DNA of 64,000 nt, taken from contig NZ_JBJDSB010000001.1 of assembly GCF_044987625.1 (NCBI RefSeq), forward strand, positions 1,116,001 through 1,180,000, in the 5' to 3' direction. Shown here one piece after another: positions 7,694 through 16,419 of the stretch. The stretch's first letter is position 1, and each line of letters starts with the position of its first letter. The translations under genes were made by a program, and so were the position numbers. The notes beneath the pieces were generated by a model. That model saw only the letters and a list, made by a program, of their open reading frames with translations, ran no database searches and was not told where the DNA came from. Origin of the DNA: Desulfobaculum sp044987625. GTDB taxonomy: Bacteria > Desulfobacterota > Desulfovibrionia > Desulfovibrionales > Desulfovibrionaceae.

Positions 7694-7723
7694 AGCCCTC
7701 CGGAGCAATCCGGAGGGCTTTTC
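7694..7723 (+). terminator. intrinsic terminator of tRNA unit 2
   Basis: The same 10-bp stem as in unit 1 (AGCCCTCCGG/CCGGAGGGCT, loop AGCAAT) is followed by TTTTCTT. It separates the tRNAs from the glycosyltransferase cassette downstream. Confidence 0.9.
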
Positions 7724-7867
7724 TTATGGGCAAAACGCCCCTCTCCGCCCTCAGCCCTCCCGGGCACTGGACCTCACTCCTTCCTTGCTATAGAACTCAC
7801 GAATCGCTCATGGTTGCACCTTTTTTCAACCCTTCAGCCGTCAAGAACGCTCTGTTGCGAGTCGCCA

Positions 7868-8824
7868 ATGCCTGAACGCGCCAAAACCATTACCATCCTT
7901 GTCCCCGTCCTCAACGAAGAGGACAGCATCGCCTACTTTTTGGACACGGTCCGAAACATCATTCGCAATGAGCCATACCAGTGGAAATTCCTTTTCGTCG
8001 ACGACGGCAGCACCGACGCGACACTCAGCATCCTCCGTACGCTTAATAAGACGGACAACTCCATTGGCTTCCTGTCCCTGAGCCGCAACTTCGGCAAGGA
8101 AACGGCCATGGCCGCAGGACTGCGACACGCCAAGGGCGACGCGGTCATTATCATGGACGTCGACCTTCAGGACCCACCAGAGCTCATCCCACAATTCCTC
8201 AGAAAATGGGAAGCAGGCCACGCCTCCGTTGCCGGGTTCCGCAAGAGCCGCTCATCCGACTCCTTCCTGAAGCGCACAACGGCAGCGGGTTTCTACAGAG
8301 TGTTCAACATCTTCTCGAAGGTGAAAATTACTCCAAACACTGGTGACTACCGCCTTTTGGACCGCCGTGTTGTCGAAGCGCTCAACCTACTTCCGGAGCG
8401 AGTACGCTTCACCAAAGGCCTCTACGCCTGGGTCGGCTTCGACGAAGCCACCGTGGACTTTGTCCGCCCCGAGCGCGCCAAGGGCCAAACCAAATGGAAT
8501 TCCTGGAAGCTCTGGAACTTCGCTATCGATGGCATCTCCGCCTTTAGCTCCTTCCCCATGCGCATCTGGGCCTACATTGGTTTCCTCGTCGCCGCATCGA
8601 GCTTCATCTACGCCGCATATACCTTCCTGAAGACCCTCTTCTTCGGCGTGGATGTCCCAGGCTATTCCTCTCTGCTCATCTCCATCCTCGGCCTTGGCGG
8701 GTGCATCCTGATGTCCCTTGGCATCATTGGCGAATACCTTGGCCGCATCTATGAAGAAGTAAAGCTTCGCCCCATGTACCTGCTTAAAGAGCAGGGGGGC
8801 GTTGAGGAAAACGACCATGAATAA
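7868..8824 (+). CDS. GtrB-like polyprenyl-phosphate glycosyltransferase (GT2)
   Basis: The protein has about 318 residues. It has the GT2 fold: ILVPVLNEEDSIAYFL at the N-terminus, FVDDGSTD for nucleotide binding, then MDVDLQDPPELIPQF holding the metal-binding aspartates. Two C-terminal membrane segments (around residues 235-255 and 270-295) end in GEYLGRIYEEVKLRP, typical of GtrB/ArnC/DPM1-type enzymes. Such enzymes move a sugar from a nucleotide donor to undecaprenyl phosphate on the cytoplasmic face. The long frame begins inside the tRNA-Glu; I use ATG 7868, where family similarity starts, although its ribosome site is weak. It overlaps the next gene by 8 bases. Confidence 0.88.
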   Translation: MPERAKTITILVPVLNEEDSIAYFLDTVRNIIRNEPYQWKFLFVDDGSTDATLSILRTLNKTDNSIGFLSLSRNFGKETAMAAGLRHAKGDAVIIMDVDLQDPPELIPQFLRKWEAGHASVAGFRKSRSSDSFLKRTTAAGFYRVFNIFSKVKITPNTGDYRLLDRRVVEALNLLPERVRFTKGLYAWVGFDEATVDFVRPERAKGQTKWNSWKLWNFAIDGISAFSSFPMRIWAYIGFLVAASSFIYAAYTFLKTLFFGVDVPGYSSLLISILGLGGCILMSLGIIGEYLGRIYEEVKLRPMYLLKEQGGVEENDHE

Positions 8825-10229
8825 CACCGATCCCATGAATCACCACACTTCTGCACACATCGCCGCCACGGCACTTATCGTTAGTATTTTCTGCATTGCT
8901 GCGTTCTTCACTTACCCAATAGCTGACGATTATTCATATGCTTTAAAAGTAAGAAATACCCCTTTCACTGAATATCTCGTAAACTTTTATATGACATGGT
9001 CTGGCCGATACGCATCAAATATTCTTATCCCTCTCCTGGAACCGCTCAACAGACACATCATACTCTACCAAACCTTGCCGCTTCTGCTCATTGTCACTTT
9101 TTTTGGCGGCACACTTGCTGCGTTTAGCACTGCATGCAAGAACTCTTTCAGTGATAAAGTTCTTTTTTCCCTGATTATTACATGTATATTTTTTACAGCC
9201 TCTGTTACTCTTCGCCAAAGCCTCTACTGGATGTCGGGCTCCTTGACCTACCAAATTTCTTTTTCCTTTTTCCCTATTCTGCTCGCATGCCTTTTTCATC
9301 TCGCCCTTGCAAAAACACCGCGTCACACCCTCTTATGGCCATTTTTGTTCCTAAGCCTTTTCCTGTGCTGTGGAGCAACAGAAATGATCTGCTTGGGCGT
9401 ACTTTTGACGACCTATACGGCTGTAGGAATTGCCTATTTGAATAATCATCACGCGAAGCGGACTTTCCTCATGGTCGCATTTGTGACCACACTTTTCGCT
9501 CTCGCGTCTTTCCTGGCCCCCGGCAACTTTGCTCGGGCGACCAACTCTCCCCATATTAATGCTTCCATCCTCAATAAAATCCTACTGTGCTTAGGCGGTG
9601 GAGTATCCGGAGCTTTTGAGTCCTTCAAATGGTTCTTCCTCTCCCCATTCATTCCAGGAGTGCTCTTTATTTGCATGCACATGAAGCCTAAAAGCAAAAC
9701 TCAACTCCCTCTTGCCAAAGGCTCAACGAAGCACAATGCATATTCAATATTTATTATACTCCTCTTTATTCTGTTTGCGATTTACTTCCTGGCCTACGCA
9801 GCAATCGGTGGATATCCATATGCCCGCGTTCGTAGTGGTATTTTTGCGACAGCTATCATCCTTGGCAGTGTTGGAATTCTCTTGTTCTGCGCCGATATTT
9901 CAACAAGACTTCATAAACTTGCCTCTTCCCACGCGCTGAGCAAAATCACCTTCGGAACCTTCATTGCAATTTCTCTCGCAATGCCCAACACATCACTTAC
10001 ACTCTACAACCTGGCAAACGGCGACCTTTTGCGATACCGGAACCTTAAACAAGAACAACAAGAAATTGCTCGAAAGCATACACAACGCCCAGCGGTTATC
10101 CCCGTATCGCCCAATCACCCTCACCCAGTATGGTTTCGAGCCCTTGATGACCCGAAACGAACCTGGCTTGCTGGCGTCTACAAAGACTACTGGCGCTTAA
10201 CCTCAATCAACTTCGAGCACAGGAACTAA
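8817..10229 (+). CDS. multi-pass membrane protein, GtrC-like/DUF6056-like
   Basis: This encodes 470 residues with about ten hydrophobic segments. The first membrane helix is followed by PIADDYSYALKV and then a WSGRYASN segment. This arrangement, with an acidic pair just outside helix 1, is found in GT-C glycosyltransferases and DUF6056 proteins, which use lipid-linked sugars on the outer face. It lies between a GtrB-like and a GtrA-like gene, so it is the likely cassette-specific transferase. It is clearly AT-richer, with different codon use (many TTT, ATT, AAA), than its neighbours, a sign of horizontal acquisition. The acceptor (O-antigen or other surface glycan) is unknown. Confidence 0.7.
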   Translation: MNNTDPMNHHTSAHIAATALIVSIFCIAAFFTYPIADDYSYALKVRNTPFTEYLVNFYMTWSGRYASNILIPLLEPLNRHIILYQTLPLLLIVTFFGGTLAAFSTACKNSFSDKVLFSLIITCIFFTASVTLRQSLYWMSGSLTYQISFSFFPILLACLFHLALAKTPRHTLLWPFLFLSLFLCCGATEMICLGVLLTTYTAVGIAYLNNHHAKRTFLMVAFVTTLFALASFLAPGNFARATNSPHINASILNKILLCLGGGVSGAFESFKWFFLSPFIPGVLFICMHMKPKSKTQLPLAKGSTKHNAYSIFIILLFILFAIYFLAYAAIGGYPYARVRSGIFATAIILGSVGILLFCADISTRLHKLASSHALSKITFGTFIAISLAMPNTSLTLYNLANGDLLRYRNLKQEQQEIARKHTQRPAVIPVSPNHPHPVWFRALDDPKRTWLAGVYKDYWRLTSINFEHRN

Positions 10230-10231
10230 GC

Positions 10232-10663
10232 GTGGTACTCCGAACACTGTCCCGCTACTTTACGGCGTCCGTCATCGGCACTGCGCTGAATTTTGCCAGC
10301 CGTTTTCTCTTTGAGCTTTTCATGCCGTTTCTCTACAGCGTCGCCGCAGCCACATATGTTGGGATGGTGGTTATCTTCGTGTTGTCGTACAAGCGCATTT
10401 TTGCCACCACGCTCTCCTGGAAAACCGCCTTTCTTCGCTTCGCCATCACGGCGCATGTTGGCCTTGCCGTTGTCATGGGATGCAGCGAGTTCGCCCTTTG
10501 GGCGCTCCAGCCTTTTGTGAGTGACCAGCTTCCGCAGTCCCTTATCAATGGCGTAGCCCACGCCTTTGGCATCGGAGTTGGGTTTGTCTTTAACTTTCTT
10601 GGACACCTTTTTTTCAGCTTTGCCCGCCTCGGGACCAATGCCCTGCGCGGAGGGGACGCCTAA
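10232..10663 (+). CDS. GtrA-family flippase-like membrane protein
   Basis: The protein has 143 residues and four predicted membrane helices. The N-terminal RYFTASVIGTALNFASRF is the GtrA signature, and the C-terminal GVGFVFNFLGHLFFSF also fits. GtrA proteins are thought to flip sugar-linked undecaprenyl phosphate across the inner membrane, serving a GtrB enzyme and a cassette-specific GT-C enzyme. The start is GTG at 10232, 2 bases after the preceding stop, so all three genes probably form one transcript. Confidence 0.87.
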   Translation: MVLRTLSRYFTASVIGTALNFASRFLFELFMPFLYSVAAATYVGMVVIFVLSYKRIFATTLSWKTAFLRFAITAHVGLAVVMGCSEFALWALQPFVSDQLPQSLINGVAHAFGIGVGFVFNFLGHLFFSFARLGTNALRGGDA

Positions 10664-10753
10664 CCCCTTGCCTCACCGCCCTGTCATGCCTATGTCTTAA
10701 GGCAGTGGGAACGATTTGGTTCTTTCGACTCAAGCCATCAGGACGTCTGCTTC

Positions 10754-11245
10754 ATGACCACATTTGAATTCACTTCCATCGGCACCATCCATTCGCCGCA
10801 CAAGTCGCTGAGCGACATGCCTATTCAGCCCACGGGGGCGCGGGATGCCATTGGGTATATTGATATTGATCCCAAGTACGCCGCGGGCTTGCAGGACATT
10901 GAGGGGTTTTCGCACATTATTCTGCTGTATGCCTTTCACCAGTCCAACGGCTTTTCCCTGAAGGTTACCCCCTTCATGGACGACACCGAGCGCGGGCTGT
11001 TTGCCACGCGGGCGCCGCGCAGGCCGAATCCCATCGGCTTTTCCGTGGTGGAGCTTCTGGGCCGCGCGGGGAACCGGCTCGACATCTGCGGGGTGGACGT
11101 CCTCAGCGGCACGCCCCTTTTGGATGTTAAGCCCTACGTCCCCCGTTTTGACGCGCCAGACGCCACCCGCTGCGGCTGGCTGGACGACAAGGCCGCCCTC
11201 AGCGAGTCCCTGCGGTCTGACGACCGATTCGTCACCAAAAAATAA
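10754..11245 (+). CDS. TrmO-like tRNA N6-methyltransferase (TsaA/YaeB family)
   Basis: The protein has 163 residues and is a SAM-dependent beta-barrel methyltransferase. It shows IGTIHSPHKS at the start, FSHIILLYAFH in the middle, and the conserved GLFATRAPRRPNPIGFSVVEL, then LDVKPYVPRFD. E. coli TrmO methylates N6 of t6A37 in tRNA-Thr; many shorter relatives of about 150 residues lack the C-terminal domain, as here. Function on tRNA is therefore by family, not proven. A terminator follows 25 bases after the stop, so it is a single-gene unit. Confidence 0.85.
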   Translation: MTTFEFTSIGTIHSPHKSLSDMPIQPTGARDAIGYIDIDPKYAAGLQDIEGFSHIILLYAFHQSNGFSLKVTPFMDDTERGLFATRAPRRPNPIGFSVVELLGRAGNRLDICGVDVLSGTPLLDVKPYVPRFDAPDATRCGWLDDKAALSESLRSDDRFVTKK

Positions 11246-11269
11246 TATTTCACCCGCCGCAGGAAACTT

Positions 11270-11300
11270 GGCCGCCCTCTTTCGGGGGCGGCCTTTTCAT
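11270..11300 (+). terminator. intrinsic terminator after TrmO-like gene
   Basis: GGCCGCCC and GGGCGGCC pair around a CTCTTTCGG-type loop and are followed by TTTTCATTTT. It isolates the methyltransferase from the efflux promoter 80 bases on. Confidence 0.88.
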
Positions 11301-11380
11301 TTTCTTGCCTCCGAGGAAACTCATTTGCCCAGCATCGGTTCCCCCTCCATTTTTGGGGCAAAAGCCTTATTTCACGCGGG

Positions 11381-11409
11381 TTGACAACCGATGAGTGCGC
11401 CCCTATATC
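11381..11409 (+). promoter_or_regulatory. strong sigma70-type promoter of RND operon
   Basis: A perfect TTGACA (11381-11386) and TATATC (11404-11409) are spaced 17 bases apart. They lie 77 bases before the start of the membrane-fusion gene. No other promoter of this quality is seen before the MarR gene. Confidence 0.78.
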
Positions 11410-11417
11410 TATGCCTC

Positions 11418-11428
11418 CTATTAAATAG
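11418..11428. promoter_or_regulatory. candidate MarR operator
   Basis: CTATTAAATAG is a perfect 11-base palindrome, 9 bases past the -10 box and so close to the transcription start. A short AT-rich palindrome at this place suits a MarR-family dimer, and a MarR gene lies at the end of the same cluster. The link is inferred. Confidence 0.4.
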
Positions 11429-11485
11429 CCTGCTAATCAATTTTTCCTTGTCACGAACCATACATGAAGCAACGGAGTGTTTTTC

Positions 11486-12646
11486 ATGCAGAACGCTAAA
11501 CACCTGATACTGTTCGCCTGCTTGCTCCTGTCGGCCGCATTGGCCACAGGCTGCACCGAGAGCGAAGCCTCCAAAAGCGCCACCCCGCCCCCGCCGCTGG
11601 TGAAGGCGCAGACCGTGTCGCGCACCGACGTGCCCTTGACCCTTGAATACGTCGGCCAGACCGCGGGCTCGCGCGAGGTTCAGGTCCGCGCCCGTGTTGG
11701 CGGCATCCTGCTCAAGCGCGCCTACGTGGAGGGCAGCCCCATCAACGAAGGCGACCTGATGTTCACCATCGACCCGGAGCCCTTCCGCGCCGAACTTGGA
11801 CAGGCCAACGGCCAACTGGCCAAGTGCAAGGCCACCCTGCAGAAGTCCATCCTCGACCGCGACCGCATCCTTGAGCTGTTCAAGGAAGGCGCCGTGAGCA
11901 CGCAGGAGCGCGACAACGCCCTGACCACTTACGATTCCGCCAAGGCGGATGTGGAAGCTGCAAGCGCCCGCGTCCGCGAGGCCGCCATCAACCTCGGCTA
12001 CACTGACGTTCGCGCGCCCATCTCCGGCATCACCAGCAAGGAGACGCGCTCCGAGGGCAGCCTCATCAGCACGGACGCCTCCGGCAGCCTGCTCACGACC
12101 ATCACGCAGCTGGACCCCATTTACGTGAACTTCTCCATCCCCGGCACCGAAGCCCTGCACTACCGCAAGCTGGCCGAGGACGGAAGGCTGCACCTGCCCG
12201 AGGCAGGCTACAGCGTGCGCATCCGCCTGAGCGACGGCACCATTTACGACACCAAGGGCCGCATCAACTTCTCGGACAAGCAGGTGGACCCCATGACGGG
12301 TTCCATCCGTTCCCGCGCGGAATTCTCCAACACCGAGGGTATGGTGCTTCCCGGCCAGTTTGTGCGTGTGCTCCTTGATGGCGCCATGCTCAAAAATTGC
12401 CTGATGGTGCCTCAGCGCGCCGTGCTGTTCACGCAGAACGGCCCCATCGTCTACACGCTGGACGAAAACGGCACCGCCTCCCCGCGCCCGGTCACCCTTG
12501 GCGATTCCGTTGGCGAGGCCTTTGTTGTTGAATCCGGCCTGAAGGACGGCGAGCGCATCGTCTCCGAAGGCGTGGTGAAGGTGCGTCCCGGTACGCCCGT
12601 GAACGTGGCCGGAGCCAAACCCGCCAACGCGGGTGCGGAGGGCTAG
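11486..12646 (+). CDS. RND periplasmic adaptor (AcrA/MexA type lipoprotein)
   Basis: The protein has 386 residues. The hydrophobic signal ends in LATGC, a somewhat unusual lipobox with Ala at -3, so it is probably a lipoprotein anchored in the inner membrane. Hallmarks of the adaptor family follow: TLEYVGQTAGSREVQVRARV, GGILLKRAYVEGSPINEGDLMFTIDPEPF (lipoyl half), a helical hairpin near residues 100-170, and YTDVRAPISGITSK for the second lipoyl half, then the beta-barrel. It bridges the inner-membrane pump to an outer-membrane channel. I chose ATG 11486, with CGGAG 8 bases upstream, over GTG 11477. No outer-membrane factor gene is nearby. Confidence 0.93.
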   Translation: MQNAKHLILFACLLLSAALATGCTESEASKSATPPPPLVKAQTVSRTDVPLTLEYVGQTAGSREVQVRARVGGILLKRAYVEGSPINEGDLMFTIDPEPFRAELGQANGQLAKCKATLQKSILDRDRILELFKEGAVSTQERDNALTTYDSAKADVEAASARVREAAINLGYTDVRAPISGITSKETRSEGSLISTDASGSLLTTITQLDPIYVNFSIPGTEALHYRKLAEDGRLHLPEAGYSVRIRLSDGTIYDTKGRINFSDKQVDPMTGSIRSRAEFSNTEGMVLPGQFVRVLLDGAMLKNCLMVPQRAVLFTQNGPIVYTLDENGTASPRPVTLGDSVGEAFVVESGLKDGERIVSEGVVKVRPGTPVNVAGAKPANAGAEG

Positions 12647-12648
12647 CT

Positions 12649-15600
12649 GTGATATCTCGCTTTTTCATCAACCGTCCCATCTTCGCCACGGTTATCTCGC
12701 TGCTCATTACGCTGGCGGGCGCTCTGGCGATTGAGACGCTGGCCGTGGAGCAGTACCCGGACTTGGTACCGCCCGAGGTCAACGTCACCACGGCGTACCC
12801 CGGCGCCAGCGCCGAGGTTATCGCCCAGACCGTTGCCGCGCCCTTGGAGCAGGAAATCAACGGCGTTGACGACATGCTCTACATGCGCTCGTCCAGCTCC
12901 AGCAGCGGCGCGCTGTCCATCGCCGTGACCTTTGCCATTGGCACGGACCCGGACCAGGCGACCATTAACGTGAACAACCGCGTGCAGTCCGCCTTGTCGA
13001 GCCTGCCCACGGAGGTGCGCCAGCAGGGCGTCACGGTGAGCAAGCGCTCGCCCAGTATGCTGCAGGTTATCAACCTGGAGTCCGACGGCCGCTACGACAC
13101 CGTGTTCATGGGCAACTACGCCCTCGTCAACGTGCTGGACGACCTGCGCCGCGTTCCCGGTGTGGGTGACGCCATCATCTTTGGCGACCATGACTACTCC
13201 ATGCGTGTGTGGCTGCAGCCGGACAAGCTGGCGCAGCTGAAGCTGACGCCGGACGACATCGCGGGCGCCATCAAGGAGCAGAACTCCCAGTTTGCGGCCG
13301 GCACCATCGGCATGGAGCCGCTGAGCGACCCTGTCCAGCTGACCTACACCGTCACGACGCAGGGCCGTATGGTCACGCCCGAACAGTTTGGCAACATCAT
13401 CCTGCGCGCCAACCCCGACGGCACGCTGCTGCGCCTCAAGGATGTGGCACGTCTGGAGCTTGGCGCCTACAGCTACAGCATCGAGAGTAAGCATAACGGC
13501 AATCCGTGCATCGCCCTTGGCGTGTTCCTTGCCCCGGGCGCCAACGCCCTCAAAACGGCGGACCGCGTCAACGCGCGCATGGCCGAATTGTCCAACCGCT
13601 TCCCCGATGGCATTAACTACGCCGTGCCGTACAACACCACGGAGTTCGTGCGCATCTCCATCAACGAGGTGGTGCACACGCTGTTCGAGGCCATGCTCCT
13701 CGTGTTCCTGATCATTTACCTGTTCCTGCAGAACTGGCGGGCGACCATCATCCCCTGCCTTGCCGTGCCGGTCTCCATTGTCGGTACCTTTGCGGGCATG
13801 TATCTGCTGGGCTTTTCCATCAACACGCTCACGCTGTTTGGCCTTGTGCTGGCCATCGGCATCGTTGTTGACGACGCCATCGTCGTTATTGAAAACGTGG
13901 AACGTATCATGTCCACGGACGGGCTGTCGCCACACGACGCCACAGTCAAAGCCATGGAAGAGGTAACCGGCCCGGTTATCGCCATTGTGCTGGTGCTGTG
14001 CTCCGTGTTCGTGCCTGTCGCGTTCATGGGCGGTCTTGCCGGCGAAATGTACAAGCAGTTCGCGGTCACCATCGCGGTCTCCGTTGTGCTCTCCGGCATT
14101 GTGGCCCTGACCCTGACCCCGGCCCTGTGCTCGCTGATGCTGAAGCCCGGCCACAGTCAGCCGCTGGCCCCCTTCCGCTGGTTCAACGCCTTCTTTGACG
14201 GCGTCACCCGCCGCTACACCGCCGGTGTACGGTTCCTGCTCAAGCGCACGCTGGTTGGCGTGTTGCTGTTTGCGGGCCTGTGCGCCGTAACGTGGGGTCT
14301 GTTCCAGCGCGTGCCCGGCAGCCTTGTGCCGGACGAGGACCAAGGCGTCTTTATCGCCACCGCCATCCTGCCGGACGGCGCGTCCCTGTCCCGCACCACC
14401 GACGTCATGGACACGCTGGAATCCACGCTGCTCCAAAGCCCGACCACGCAGGACACCATCAACCTTTCGGGGTATGACCTGTTCTCCGGCAGCGCCAAGA
14501 CCAGTTCCGGCACCATGTTCATCAACCTCAAGGACTGGGACCTGCGCGGCGAAGGAGAATCCTCCTTTGACGCGGTGAAGGACGTCTTCCGCAAGAGCTA
14601 CGGCATCACCGACGCCATGGTTTTGGCCTTTAACCCGCCGCCCATCAGCGGCATGAGTAACACCGGCGGCTTTGAGGGCTATGTTCAGAGCCGTGGCGGC
14701 GCCGGCATGCGCGCATTGGCCGAGCAGACCAAGGCCCTTGTGGCCGAAGCCTCAAAGCACCCTGAAATCGGCAAATTGAGCACCACCTTCAGCGCCAACG
14801 CGCCCCAGCTGCACATCGACCTCGACCGCGAAAAGGCCAAGGCCCTTGGCGTCCCCGTCAACCGCGTGTTCCAGACCATGCAGGCCACCTTCGGCGCGTA
14901 CTACGTCAACGACTTCAACAAGATGGGCCGCACCTTCCGTGTGCAGATCCAGTCGGAGTCCGACTACCGCAGTACGCCCGACGACCTGCGCAACGTCTAC
15001 GTCCGTTCCGCCACCGGCGAGATGATTCCGCTCACCGCGCTGGTGCACATCAAGCAGACCGTTGGCCCGAACATTGTGGAACGCTTCAACGTGTTCCCGG
15101 CGGCCAAGATCGTTGGCGGCCCCGCACCGGGCTACAGCTCCGGTCAGGCCCTTGCGGCCATGGAAGAGGTGGCGGCCAAGGTTCTGCCCGGCGACTACAC
15201 CCTGGCGTGGACCGGTTCCGCCTATCAGGAAAAAGCGACGGGCGGCACGTCCTCGCAGGTGTTCCTGCTGGGCCTGTTGATGGTGTTCCTCATCCTTGCG
15301 GCCCAGTATGAACGCTGGTCCCTGCCCTTTGCGGTCATCATGGTGGTGCCCTTCGCCCTGTTTGGCGCCATCACCGCAAACTGGATGCGTGGGCTGGCCA
15401 ACGACGTGTACTTCCAGATTGCTCTGGTGACACTCATCGGCCTTGCGTCCAAGAACGCCATCCTCATCGTCGAGTTCGCGGCCATGAAGCACCGCGAAGG
15501 CCTGAATATCTTCGACGCGGCCATTGAGGCGGCGCGCCTTCGCTTCCGGCCCATCGTCATGACGTCGCTGGCCTTCATCCTTGGCGTTGTACCGCTGGCC

Positions 15601-15783
15601 ATCAGCCACGGCGCCGGCGCGGCCAGCCGTCACTCCATCGGCACCGGCGTCATCGGCGGCATGCTGGCGGCGACCTTCATCGCCACCTTGTTCATCCCTG
15701 CGTTCTACAAGACCGTGGCCTCGCTCACCGAAACGGTGCGCGGCGCACGCAAGAACCGCAAGGTAGCATCCGAGAACGCATAA
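12649..15783 (+). CDS. RND multidrug efflux transporter, HAE1 (AcrB/MexB) family
   Basis: At 1044 residues the length is typical of AcrB. The N-terminus (SRFFINRPIFATVISLLI) and YPGASAEVIAQTVAAPLEQ are family hallmarks. The paired proton-relay aspartates of helix 4 are present in GIVVDDAIVVIENVER (residues 408-409), followed by FMGGLAGEMYKQF. The late LIGLASKNAILIVEFA motif is also intact. It is predicted to export hydrophobic compounds using the proton gradient as a trimer with the upstream adaptor. The start is GTG 12649, 2 bases after the adaptor stop. Confidence 0.96.
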   Translation: MISRFFINRPIFATVISLLITLAGALAIETLAVEQYPDLVPPEVNVTTAYPGASAEVIAQTVAAPLEQEINGVDDMLYMRSSSSSSGALSIAVTFAIGTDPDQATINVNNRVQSALSSLPTEVRQQGVTVSKRSPSMLQVINLESDGRYDTVFMGNYALVNVLDDLRRVPGVGDAIIFGDHDYSMRVWLQPDKLAQLKLTPDDIAGAIKEQNSQFAAGTIGMEPLSDPVQLTYTVTTQGRMVTPEQFGNIILRANPDGTLLRLKDVARLELGAYSYSIESKHNGNPCIALGVFLAPGANALKTADRVNARMAELSNRFPDGINYAVPYNTTEFVRISINEVVHTLFEAMLLVFLIIYLFLQNWRATIIPCLAVPVSIVGTFAGMYLLGFSINTLTLFGLVLAIGIVVDDAIVVIENVERIMSTDGLSPHDATVKAMEEVTGPVIAIVLVLCSVFVPVAFMGGLAGEMYKQFAVTIAVSVVLSGIVALTLTPALCSLMLKPGHSQPLAPFRWFNAFFDGVTRRYTAGVRFLLKRTLVGVLLFAGLCAVTWGLFQRVPGSLVPDEDQGVFIATAILPDGASLSRTTDVMDTLESTLLQSPTTQDTINLSGYDLFSGSAKTSSGTMFINLKDWDLRGEGESSFDAVKDVFRKSYGITDAMVLAFNPPPISGMSNTGGFEGYVQSRGGAGMRALAEQTKALVAEASKHPEIGKLSTTFSANAPQLHIDLDREKAKALGVPVNRVFQTMQATFGAYYVNDFNKMGRTFRVQIQSESDYRSTPDDLRNVYVRSATGEMIPLTALVHIKQTVGPNIVERFNVFPAAKIVGGPAPGYSSGQALAAMEEVAAKVLPGDYTLAWTGSAYQEKATGGTSSQVFLLGLLMVFLILAAQYERWSLPFAVIMVVPFALFGAITANWMRGLANDVYFQIALVTLIGLASKNAILIVEFAAMKHREGLNIFDAAIEAARLRFRPIVMTSLAFILGVVPLAISHGAGAASRHSIGTGVIGGMLAATFIATLFIPAFYKTVASLTETVRGARKNRKVASENA

Positions 15784-15789
15784 TTCCCG

Positions 15790-15817
15790 GGGCGGGAGGC
15801 CCTCACGCCTCCCGCCC
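15790..15817 (+). terminator. GC-rich hairpin between RND and marR genes
   Basis: An 11-bp perfect stem (GGGCGGGAGGC/GCCTCCCGCCC) encloses CTCACC-type loop sequence. There is no T run, so it is not a classical terminator; it may partially end or stabilise the RND transcript and lower expression of the MarR gene. Confidence 0.5.
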
Positions 15818-15861
15818 GTCAGGGTCAGCCGCCGCCACGTGCGGCAGGAGGGACGAACATC

Positions 15862-16344
15862 ATGTCTTCACTGGACAATCTGGACGTTAAGGTCACGGAG
15901 ATATTCAAGACGAACTCGCGCCAGCTTGGCGTTCTTATCGCCGCCGTTGCCCGCGAATGGCGCATGCGCCTTGATGAGCGCATGAAACCCTTTGGCATCA
16001 GCGGCGCGCGCTGGGTCACCTTGGTGTGCCTGAGCGAGCTTGGCGCGGTGTCGCAAAAGCAACTGGCCGAGGCCATGGGCATTGAAGGGCCAACGCTGGT
16101 CCGCCTGCTGGACCGGCTGGAAAAGGACGGCTGGGTCAGCCGCCATGTGTCCGAGCAGGACCGCCGCGTCAAAATCGTGGTGCTGGAGCCCAAAGCCCAT
16201 GCCTTCCTTGACGAGTTTGAGGAAATCGCCATCGGCATCCGAGACGAGGCCATTCAGGACCTGCCCGAGCGCGACCTTGCCGCCTGTACCAACGTACTCC
16301 TGCATTTGCAGGACAAGCTTTCCGCCATGGGCCACGCCAACTAG
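15862..16344 (+). CDS. MarR-family transcriptional regulator
   Basis: The protein has 160 residues with the winged-helix MarR core: WVTLVCLSELGAVSQKQLAEAMGIEGPTLVRLLDRLEKDGWVSR, the wing RHVSEQDRRVKIVVL, and flanking dimerisation helices. MarR proteins repress efflux genes and release DNA on binding phenolic or hydrophobic ligands. AGGAGGG lies 9 bases upstream of the ATG. Its place just after the RND pump suggests it controls that operon, and a palindrome at the pump's transcription start is a candidate site. Confidence 0.92.
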   Translation: MSSLDNLDVKVTEIFKTNSRQLGVLIAAVAREWRMRLDERMKPFGISGARWVTLVCLSELGAVSQKQLAEAMGIEGPTLVRLLDRLEKDGWVSRHVSEQDRRVKIVVLEPKAHAFLDEFEEIAIGIRDEAIQDLPERDLAACTNVLLHLQDKLSAMGHAN

Positions 16345-16371
16345 GCCGCCCGCGGCGCACCGAGGAGGAGT

Positions 16372-16416
16372 CCCCCCCAACCCCCCACCACCCCTCATAT
16401 CTCCTCCTCTCCCCCC
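16372..16416 (-). other. G-run tract on minus strand (possible G-quadruplex)
   Basis: On the plus strand there are runs of 7, 6, 4 and 6 C in 45 bases, so the minus strand has four runs of at least four G. The last loop is long (16 bases). It lies directly beside the 40-bp palindrome. Quadruplex formation is possible but untested. Confidence 0.4.
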
Positions 16417-16419
16417 ACA

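Larger units (their letters stand above)
6362..7723 (+). repeat. direct duplication of tRNA-Gln/tRNA-Glu/terminator unit
   Basis: The unit at 6362-6562 recurs at 7525-7723. Both tRNAs are identical between copies, the spacer between them differs (9 versus 7 bases, unrelated sequence), and the terminator stem is identical. The roughly 1 kb between the copies holds one acetyltransferase gene. The flanking promoter regions share only the consensus boxes. The pattern suggests an old duplication with concerted conservation of the RNA genes, or insertion of the acetyltransferase between copies. Confidence 0.93.

Noticed and set aside
7868..10663. Prophage carrying the gtr cassette
   Set aside because: No integrase, phage structural gene or att repeat is visible in the window, so only a horizontally acquired cassette is suggested.
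12643..14436. 597-codon open frame on the minus strand
   Set aside because: It is antisense to the RND transporter and is rich in His, Gln, Asp and Gly without any recognisable fold.
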